5,394 bases of DNA, taken from contig JAUVOZ010000138.1 in the NCBI GenBank assembly GCA_030598885.1, positions 1 to 5,394 of the forward strand. The letters run 5' to 3'. Positions within the stretch are counted from its first letter, which is position 1; each line of letters starts with the position of its first letter. Positions 1 through 4,813 of this stretch are shown one piece after another. Position numbers and translations under genes: made by a program. Origin of the DNA: Anaerolineae bacterium (GTDB lineage: Bacteria > Chloroflexota > Anaerolineae > Anaerolineales > E44-bin32). The notes under the pieces are model-generated. The model had not been told where the DNA came from and made no database searches. It saw only the letters and a program-made list of their open reading frames with translations.

Positions 1-240
1 CTCAGCTTCATCCGACAATTGAGCTTCTTCCTCAGCTTCATCCGACAATTGAGCTTCTTCCTCAGCTTCATCCGACAATTGAGCTTCTTCCTCAGCTTCA
101 TCCGGCAATTGAGCTTCTTCCTCAGCTTCATCCGGCAATTGAGCTTCTTCCTCAGCTTCATCCGGCAATTGATCTTCTTCCTCAGCTTCATCCGGCAATT
201 GATTTTCTTCCTCAGCTTCATCCGGCAATTGAGCTTCCTC
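1..240 (-). repeat. Eight 30-bp tandem direct repeats inside the rpsB tail
   Basis: Eight head-to-tail 30-bp units start at 1, 31, 61, 91, 121, 151, 181 and 211. The unit is exactly ten codons, so copy-number change keeps the reading frame. Read on the minus strand each unit encodes EEAQL[P/S]DEAE. The three units at 1-90 are identical (Ser version); those at 91-150 are identical to each other (Pro version). The unit at 151-180 has Asp and that at 181-210 has Asn in place of the first Ala, and the unit at 211-240 has GAG for one GAA. A partial match (CTCAGCTTCATCC) continues to about 253. The array starts at the window edge, so its true length is unknown. There are no spacers. Confidence 0.98.
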
Positions 241-1134
241 CTCAGCTTCATCCTTGATCTCTACCTCGGCTTCGAGTTCTTCAGTAGCTGGTTGATCATG
301 TTCTTTCACCAATTGCTCATCGAAAGCTCCACTTTGAAGCTTAGCAAGTGTGGCTTCACCCAAAAGTTCTTCGTCGGTCATTTCAATCTCAGCCATCGCC
401 TCCAGATCGGTCGGTGATAATTCTGCTGCCTCCTCTTCCTCCACATCCTTTCTCAATGCTTTACCTTCAAGTACTGCGTCGGCGATCTTGGAAGTCATTA
501 GTTTAACAGCTCGAATTGCATCGTCATTGGAGGGTATCACGTAATCGATATTTTTAGGATCACAGTTGGTATCAACCAGTGCGATAACTGGAATTCCGAG
601 AAGGTTTGCCTCGTGAATGGAGGTCTCCTCGCGTCTTACGTCAACTACGAACAACAAATCGGGGACTGCAACCATCTCCCGAATGCCGCCCAGACGCTCC
701 TCAAGCTTGTCAATCCTGCGGGTCAAACTCAATGCTTCTTTCTTCGTCAAGAGTTCAAACATGCCCGCATCACGTCGACGCTCTAGACCTTCTAATTCAT
801 CAATCTGACTGCGAATAGTTCGCCAATTGGTGAGCGTTCCACCAAGCCAACGAGCATTGACATAGGGCATCATACAGCGCGTAGCTTCAAGCTCGATTGT
901 CTCCTGAGCCTGTCGCTTGGTACCCACAAACAACACCCGACCACCTGCGGCGACCGTATCCCGGACCAAATCATAGGCGGTATCAAGCGCTTCGAGCGTT
1001 TGTTGGAGATCAATGATGTGTATGCCGTTGCGTTCGGTGAAGATATACGATTTCATACGCGGGTTCCACTTTCGAGTGCGATGTCCAAAGTGTACCCCTG
1101 TCTCTAAGAGGGCTTTCATAGTAACGATAGCCAT
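1..1134 (-). CDS. rpsB: 30S ribosomal protein S2 with acidic tandem-repeat C-terminal tail (3' end off window)
   Basis: S2 is a small-subunit ribosomal protein on the back of the 30S near the head-body junction, needed for S1 binding and translation initiation. The 378 visible residues begin MAIVTMKALLETGVHFGHRT and contain the S2 signatures FTERNGIHIIDL (about 33-44), FVGTKRQAQE (about 69-78), RWLGGTLTNW and PDLLFVVDVRRE, then ALVDTNCDP and IPSNDDAIRAVKLM. The conserved core ends near residue 229 (ALRK), about where ordinary S2 proteins stop. A further 149 or more residues follow: a Glu-rich linker (230-298) and then eight decapeptide repeats (299-378) still running at the edge. The ATG at 1134 is chosen because AGGAGG lies 10 nt upstream; a second ATG at codon 6 has no comparable site. 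No stop codon is visible. tsf usually follows rpsB and would lie beyond the left edge. The S2 identity is very secure; the role of the tail is unknown. Confidence 0.97.
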   Translation of the reverse strand, partial: MAIVTMKALLETGVHFGHRTRKWNPRMKSYIFTERNGIHIIDLQQTLEALDTAYDLVRDTVAAGGRVLFVGTKRQAQETIELEATRCMMPYVNARWLGGTLTNWRTIRSQIDELEGLERRRDAGMFELLTKKEALSLTRRIDKLEERLGGIREMVAVPDLLFVVDVRREETSIHEANLLGIPVIALVDTNCDPKNIDYVIPSNDDAIRAVKLMTSKIADAVLEGKALRKDVEEEEAAELSPTDLEAMAEIEMTDEELLGEATLAKLQSGAFDEQLVKEHDQPATEELEAEVEIKDEAEEEAQLPDEAEEENQLPDEAEEEDQLPDEAEEEAQLPDEAEEEAQLPDEAEEEAQLSDEAEEEAQLSDEAEEEAQLSDEAE

Positions 1135-1144
1135 GGGGGTGTAA

Positions 1145-1150
1145 CCTCCT
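1145..1150 (-). promoter_or_regulatory. rpsB Shine-Dalgarno AGGAGG
   Basis: AGGAGG on the minus strand lies 10 nt before the ATG at 1134 and fixes that start. Two more GGAGG blocks lie just upstream (minus strand, 1161-1165 and 1167-1173, the latter AAGGAGG), neither followed by a start codon at a usable distance. Confidence 0.8.
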
Positions 1151-1234
1151 CTGCGTTAAACCTCCGCCTCCTTCCACCCGAGTTGGAACCGGCTGGCTCA
1201 CCGGCACGCCCAACCCGATCAGGAGACGTGCGAA

Positions 1235-1253
1235 TTTACCCCTTCGGGGTAGA
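1235..1253 (-). repeat. Short hairpin, TACCCC-GAA-GGGGTA
   Basis: On the minus strand TACCCC and GGGGTA pair around a three-base GAA loop (core 1237-1251). One G-U and one A-U pair can extend the stem to 1235-1253. It sits 4 nt downstream of the larger leader hairpin in the RNA and is probably part of the same leader fold. Confidence 0.6.
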
Positions 1254-1257
1254 ATTT

Positions 1258-1288
1258 CTCCCGCCAGTCTCAATGCCGCTGGCGGGAG
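1258..1288 (-). repeat. Perfect 10-bp inverted repeat (leader hairpin)
   Basis: CTCCCGCCAG (1258-1267) and CTGGCGGGAG (1279-1288) are exact reverse complements around an 11-nt loop. The stem is GC-rich and would be stable. It begins within a few bases of the transcription start predicted from the proximal promoter, so the rpsB mRNA would start with this hairpin. No T-run follows on either strand, so it does not look like an intrinsic terminator. Confidence 0.85.
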
Positions 1289-1296
1289 CGGCTTGG

Positions 1297-1325
1297 AGTA
1301 TAACACGACGTTGGTGATTCGTCAA
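1297..1325 (-). promoter_or_regulatory. Proximal rpsB promoter (sigma-70 type)
   Basis: On the minus strand TTGACG (1325-1320) and TATACT (1302-1297) are separated by exactly 17 bp. Each hexamer matches the housekeeping consensus at five of six positions. Transcription would start near 1289-1293, giving a leader of about 155 nt. The position right after the upstream operon and before rpsB fits independent transcription of rpsB. Confidence 0.7.
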
Positions 1326-1332
1326 AGTCAGG

Positions 1333-1361
1333 AGTATAAGACGTTGGCTTTAAGCTCACAA
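1333..1361 (-). promoter_or_regulatory. Distal rpsB promoter (sigma-70 type)
   Basis: TTGTGA (1361-1356) and TATACT (1338-1333) lie 17 bp apart on the minus strand, 36 bp upstream of the proximal promoter. The -10 is as good as the proximal one and the -35 is weaker (four of six). The segment around its -10 is a near-duplicate of that around the proximal -10 (CCAACGTC, a short gap, then TTATACTCC). The -35 is about 30 nt past the thioesterase stop codon. Confidence 0.55.
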
Positions 1362-1391
1362 CCGCGATCAAGAATATTTCGAATGGATATC

Positions 1392-1808
1392 TCAGCTGCT
1401 CTCATCCCTTTCGATATATTTGGCATCCACCCGTCGCATGAACCGGTCCACTTCGATAACCACCCGTTGATGATCCACTTCACCGACCAACTCCACTTCA
1501 TCCCAAATCTGAGCATTGAAAGTGATCAGATTATTCTGAGCGGCAACCACCTCAGCCCGAATACGAACCATCCCACCCATGGGTGTGGGCGCTAAATGGC
1601 GGATATGCAGCTCAGTACCCACCGAAGTCTGACCATTCGGCAGCAAAGGCGTCACCATTGACGTACAGGTTTGCTCAACTAATGCTGCCATAGCTGGCGT
1701 GGCGTAGACCTGCAGATCCCCACTGCCAACATGTAACGCGGTCAATTCGCAAGTGACTTCCTGGGTGGCTTCCGCCACCATTCCCGGCTCAATCGAGCTG
1801 GATCTCAT
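1392..1808 (-). CDS. FlK-like hotdog-fold thioesterase
   Basis: This predicted 138-residue cytoplasmic protein should hydrolyse an acyl-CoA or acyl-ACP thioester. It matches fluoroacetyl-CoA thioesterase FlK along most of its length, as I recall that sequence. The FlK triad Thr42/Glu50/His76 corresponds here to Thr37 (VYATPAM), Glu45 (ALVEQTC) and His71 (HIRHLAPTP), with identical spacing of 8 and 26 residues. The SVGTELHIRH and EVDRF stretches also align. Family resemblance does not imply fluoroacetate as substrate; many uncharacterised bacterial proteins share this fold. The preferred start is ATG at 1808, overlapping the acpS stop by one base (TGATG) with GGAGG 4 nt upstream. A GTG at 1811 is possible but sits almost on the GGAGG. 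Coupling to acpS suggests a role in acyl-carrier or acyl-CoA metabolism. The fold is secure; the substrate is unknown. Confidence 0.85.
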   Translation of the reverse strand: MRSSSIEPGMVAEATQEVTCELTALHVGSGDLQVYATPAMAALVEQTCTSMVTPLLPNGQTSVGTELHIRHLAPTPMGGMVRIRAEVVAAQNNLITFNAQIWDEVELVGEVDHQRVVIEVDRFMRRVDAKYIERDESS

Positions 1809-2212
1809 CACGCCTCCATATTTCCTTCGCCGCCTCCAGAATCCGATCCGGCTTGGAGAGCCACGACTACCGCCACAGCATGTTCGTGAGTGTGACTGAG
1901 GCTGAGCGACCAGGCTATGATACCGAGTGAATCAGCCAACCTGCGAGCTCGACCGTGGAGTCGAAGTAACGGTTGGCGGCGAGGGTTATTAACAATCTCA
2001 ATATCCTTCCATCCGATGTCTCCAATACCTGTCCCCAGTGCTTTAGCAACTGCCTCTTTGGCCGCAAAACGCGCCGCCAATGCAGGTGTTTGCCCCCGAG
2101 AGTCAATCAATTCCTCAGATGTAAAGAACCGGTCGAAGAAACGTTGGCCATGGCGCAGGATCGCCCGATCGATGCGATCGATTTCGATCAGGTCTACTCC
2201 GGTCCGGATCAC
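1808..2212 (-). CDS. acpS: Holo-[acyl-carrier-protein] synthase
   Basis: AcpS transfers the 4'-phosphopantetheine arm of coenzyme A to the serine of apo-ACP, activating ACP for fatty-acid synthesis; it is a cytoplasmic, Mg-dependent trimer. The 134-residue product shows the family signatures: GVDLIEI at 5-11 with metal-binding Asp7, FTSEEL at 30-35, FAAKEAVAKALG at 49-60 with metal-binding Glu53, WKDIEI at 68-73 and SLSHTHEHAVAVVVA near 104-118. The final 14 or so residues form a Gly/Ser/Glu tail slightly beyond the usual end. The start is GTG at 2212, sharing four bases (GTGA) with the preceding peptidase stop. An in-frame stop lies two codons upstream, so no earlier start is possible. GAGG at 2220-2223 gives a 7-nt spacing. 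The gene lies in a tightly coupled operon and its stop overlaps the thioesterase start. The identification is very secure. Confidence 0.97.
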   Translation of the reverse strand: MIRTGVDLIEIDRIDRAILRHGQRFFDRFFTSEELIDSRGQTPALAARFAAKEAVAKALGTGIGDIGWKDIEIVNNPRRQPLLRLHGRARRLADSLGIIAWSLSLSHTHEHAVAVVVALQAGSDSGGGEGNMEA

Positions 2213-3531
2213 TCCTTATCCTCACTCATCGAACCGGCAATAGCGATTGCCAAACGATCGGGGTCAAGGAACCTCCGCGCCGCTTGGATCACTTGATCAC
2301 GGGTGACCGATCTAACCAGCTCAGGATAACGGTGGTAGTAATCCATTCCCAGAGCATAGCGTTCGACATGAATCAAAGCGCCAGCGACTCCTTCGTTGGT
2401 CTCTAGTTGCAACGGTAATCGACCAATAAAATTGGCCTGGTTATCAATCAACTCCCCCTTGGTCACACGCTGGGTAACCAAATGCTTGATTTCAGCCCGG
2501 ATTAACTCGATCACCTGCTCCACTGCAGTTGGGTTGACACCGGCAATTACCTGCCATGGGCCCGGTCCGAGGCCACCCCCCAACGTGCTATAGGCGTAGT
2601 AAGCCAACCCAGCTGATTCACGCACAGCATCGCCAATCCTCCCATACATACCGAAACGGCCAAGTATGCTGTTCCCCAGCGCGGCGGCCATATAATCATC
2701 ATCAAAACGGCTCGGACCAGGTGTTCCCAGAACGATGTCGCATTGGCTCTTGCCGGGCAGGTGCACCACCCTCCGAAGCAACCCTGATGGTTGGCGTATT
2801 GGTGGCAATTCCGGCTGAACCGGCTGCTGCGGATTGCGCCAATCGCTAAGGCTGTTTGCAACAGCAGCCGCGGCTTCTTCAACCGCCACCGATCCGACCA
2901 CGGCTATCACCATACCCAGTGGTCCAAAGCTTTGGTGATGAAAGTCTCGCAGATCCGCTGCAGAAAAGTCAGTGACTGTATCTTGATAGCCGCCCGGGGG
3001 TAAGCAATAAGGGTGGTTCGGATACGCCAAATCATCAAATGCGAGCCGCGCCCTAGCACCAGTATTCTGATCGCGGATGGCAAGTGCAGTCAATTGCTCA
3101 GCCTTCAACCTCTCAATCTGTGACTCGGGGAACACCGGATAACGCAGAACATCCGCTAGAAGCTCAAACAACAAACTCAGATCCTCCGCCAAAGCCTTTC
3201 CGTGGAAAATGGTACTATGAGTCCCCGCACTCACGCTGAGGTGAGCGCCAATTGATTCAATTGATTCAAATATCTGTTGGAATGATCGTTCCTTCGTGCC
3301 CCTCATCAGAGCCAAGGTCGCGATGTGAGCGAGGCCCGCTCGTGAGCGCGACTCTCCCAGCGAACCAACTCTCAGATAGCCGGAGATAACAACCGATGGA
3401 CTTGAAAAATTCTCGCGCGCCAGGACCACAATCCCGTTGGGTAATTCACGCCGCAGAATCGTGCCCGGACCAGGCAGGGTGCGCACGTCTAGCTTGGGGA
3501 GTGAGAAACCCTGCTTAACCACCTCGATCAT
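2209..3531 (-). CDS. M16 family peptidase-like protein, non-catalytic (R/Y) partner subunit
   Basis: This 440-residue protein has the two-domain size of M16B proteins related to mitochondrial processing peptidase. The zinc motif HxxEH is replaced by HIATL (69-73), so the subunit should not bind zinc. The C-terminal half keeps the form GRIGDAVRESAGLAYYAYS (298-315), with Arg304 and Tyr311 seven residues apart. This matches the R/Y pair that the non-catalytic partner contributes to substrate binding in heterodimeric bacterial M16B enzymes. No signal peptide or membrane segment is evident, so it is probably cytoplasmic. The first 17 nt overlap the 3' end of the other M16 gene, and no strong Shine-Dalgarno precedes the ATG at 3531. 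Translation may depend on coupling, or start lower, for example at GTG 3522. An in-frame stop two codons upstream rules out an earlier start. Family is secure; role as partner is inferred from sequence and pairing. Confidence 0.93.
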   Translation of the reverse strand: MIEVVKQGFSLPKLDVRTLPGPGTILRRELPNGIVVLARENFSSPSVVISGYLRVGSLGESRSRAGLAHIATLALMRGTKERSFQQIFESIESIGAHLSVSAGTHSTIFHGKALAEDLSLLFELLADVLRYPVFPESQIERLKAEQLTALAIRDQNTGARARLAFDDLAYPNHPYCLPPGGYQDTVTDFSAADLRDFHHQSFGPLGMVIAVVGSVAVEEAAAAVANSLSDWRNPQQPVQPELPPIRQPSGLLRRVVHLPGKSQCDIVLGTPGPSRFDDDYMAAALGNSILGRFGMYGRIGDAVRESAGLAYYAYSTLGGGLGPGPWQVIAGVNPTAVEQVIELIRAEIKHLVTQRVTKGELIDNQANFIGRLPLQLETNEGVAGALIHVERYALGMDYYHRYPELVRSVTRDQVIQAARRFLDPDRLAIAIAGSMSEDKE

Positions 3532-4813
3532 CCATCATAGGATAGTACATCCCCACCACACGCTTCTTCGGGAGTAGATATCTACTCGCCACGTCGAGGA
3601 CATCCTGTGGAGTGACCTTGGACAGGCATTCGAGGTAGGTCTCAAACCAAGCGTAATCAGCGAACATCTCGCTGAAACCCAACCAGAAAGCTTGATTGGT
3701 AATGCTTTCCGAGTTATAGGCGAACAGGGCACGTGCTTGTTTGATGGCCTTGGTCAACTCCTCGGCTTCAATCGGTTGATCCAGGAGGCGGGCCACCTCA
3801 CCATCGAGAACCTCCAAGGCCTGTTCCGGTGTGTGATCAGACCGGACGATCACATTGATCGAGTACAAATAGGGATCGACCGTCGCTGCCAGCCCTCCAC
3901 GCACGGCTGCGGCTACCTCCCCTTCAACCAGTGCCCGATATAAACGCGAAGTTTTATTTGAAATACCTCCCCCGAAGAAATTTAGATTCGAGGCACCTGT
4001 CAACACGCTATCTAGCACCGCCAGGGAGTGGAAATCAGAGTCAGATGCGTGCGGCGCGCGATAAGCAATTTCCAGGAAGGGTGTCTCTCCCGGTCCCTCG
4101 ACCGTCACCCGACGTTCGCCGGTTTGAGCAGGCTCAGGACGAGAATGATGCTCGGGTCGCGGTTGACGTGGGATGGCACCGAACAATTCACGGATGCGCT
4201 TGAGCATCGACCGCGCGCGAAAGTCGCCGGCAATGGCCAATACGGCATTACTGGGCACATAGTATCGACGATAATGTTCATAGAGTTGATCACGGGTCAT
4301 GGTCTGCAAATCAGCCATGTCCCCTACGACACTGTGATGATAGGAATGGACTCGGAAGGCAGCCGCCTGCACCTCCTCTGTCAAGCGAAATGTGGGCTCA
4401 TTCTGGTGACCCTCACGCTCAGATATGATCACCGTCCGTTCCGACTTGACCTCCGAGGGCGAGAACTCACTATGGACCATGCGATCTGCCTCCAATCGGA
4501 GCGCTAAATCGATACGATCAGCAGGCATAGTCTCAAAATAGGAAGTCCAGTCCACCCAGGTAAGTGCGTTCCAGTAACCACCATCGCGCGAAATTGCTCG
4601 ATCGAGCACCCCGGCTGGGAAGTCAGGGGTGCCCTTGAATTGCATGTGTTCTACCCAAGGAGATATGCCCGTGATACCCGCCCGTTCATGACGTGACCCG
4701 ACCCGATACCACACCCAACCGCTGATCAGAGGAGCAGTGTGGACTTCTTTAAGACGAACCTCCAACCCATTACGTAAACGTGTCTTAAGGATGGATTCTT
4801 GAACCTTGCTCAC
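3515..4813 (-). CDS. M16 family peptidase, zinc-motif subunit with His-to-Pro change
   Basis: M16B metallopeptidases close around extended peptides and cut them using zinc held by HxxEH and a downstream Glu. This 432-residue protein has most of that machinery: Glu55 and His56 of the motif, Glu125, and Glu132 (SERTVIISE) exactly 76 residues after His56, as in beta-MPP. It also has FKGT at 59-62, GGYWNALTWVDWTSYFET at 78-95 and VQAAAFRVHSYHH. The first ligand of the motif is Pro52 (codon CCT, 4658-4660), giving PWVEH instead of HxxEH. A CAT-to-CCT single change would explain this. No signal peptide is seen. The GTG start at 4813 shares one base with the upstream stop, with AGGG 4 nt before it. 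The gene overlaps the partner M16 gene by 17 nt, supporting a heterodimer. Family is certain; whether it is an active peptidase is in doubt. Confidence 0.93.
   Translation of the reverse strand: MSKVQESILKTRLRNGLEVRLKEVHTAPLISGWVWYRVGSRHERAGITGISPWVEHMQFKGTPDFPAGVLDRAISRDGGYWNALTWVDWTSYFETMPADRIDLALRLEADRMVHSEFSPSEVKSERTVIISEREGHQNEPTFRLTEEVQAAAFRVHSYHHSVVGDMADLQTMTRDQLYEHYRRYYVPSNAVLAIAGDFRARSMLKRIRELFGAIPRQPRPEHHSRPEPAQTGERRVTVEGPGETPFLEIAYRAPHASDSDFHSLAVLDSVLTGASNLNFFGGGISNKTSRLYRALVEGEVAAAVRGGLAATVDPYLYSINVIVRSDHTPEQALEVLDGEVARLLDQPIEAEELTKAIKQARALFAYNSESITNQAFWLGFSEMFADYAWFETYLECLSKVTPQDVLDVASRYLLPKKRVVGMYYPMMDDRGG

Larger units (their letters stand above)
1135..1292 (-). promoter_or_regulatory. 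Structured 5' leader of rpsB mRNA
   Basis: This is the predicted untranslated leader of about 155 nt between the proximal promoter and the rpsB ATG. In RNA order it holds a perfect 10-bp hairpin at its very 5' end (1258-1288), a second hairpin with a GAA loop (1235-1253), a GCACG/CGTGC long-range pairing possibility (around 1203-1230), a TCTCCT at 1221-1226 that could pair with the AGGAGG at 1145-1150 (one G-U), and a purine-rich stretch with three GGAGG blocks. Autoregulation of rpsB through its own leader is known in some bacteria. I do not recognise a named leader family here, so a regulatory role is inferred from structure and position. Confidence 0.5.

Noticed and set aside
1..240. CRISPR array, suggested by regular 30-bp repeats
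   Set aside because: The units abut with no spacers, are in frame with rpsB and encode a clean decapeptide; this is a coding minisatellite.
19..417. Plus-strand open frame encoding a hydrophobic FLSFIRQL repeat protein
   Set aside because: It is the antisense shadow of the rpsB acidic tail; it has no ribosome site and lies wholly within a certain gene.
1165..1195. T-box antiterminator-like CTCGGGTGG segment
   Set aside because: Only a few bases resemble the T-box core; the full conserved element and a terminator are missing, and the downstream gene is not an aminoacyl-tRNA synthetase or amino-acid gene.
1258..1288. Rho-independent terminator for the upstream operon
   Set aside because: The stem is strong but no T-run follows on either strand, and it lies downstream of the rpsB promoters.
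1010..1306. Minus-strand 98-codon frame across the rpsB start and leader
   Set aside because: It overlaps the rpsB N-terminus in another frame, reads through the leader hairpins and promoter, and has no recognisable motif or ribosome site.
1293..1595. Plus-strand frame opposite the thioesterase and promoters
   Set aside because: It is antisense to a well-supported gene, with no motif or ribosome site; other plus-strand frames at 1917-2296, 2556-2849, 4028-4507 and 4852-5211 were dismissed for the same reason.
2157..2192. Cluster of GATC and ATCGAT sites
   Set aside because: It encodes the acpS N-terminal residues DLIEIDRIDRAI, whose Asp/Ile/Arg codons produce these sites naturally; there is no sign of an origin or other element.
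4595..4608. Perfect 14-bp palindrome TGCTCGATCGAGCA
   Set aside because: It lies inside the M16 coding frame where it encodes LDRAI, a well-conserved stretch; chance and codon choice explain it.
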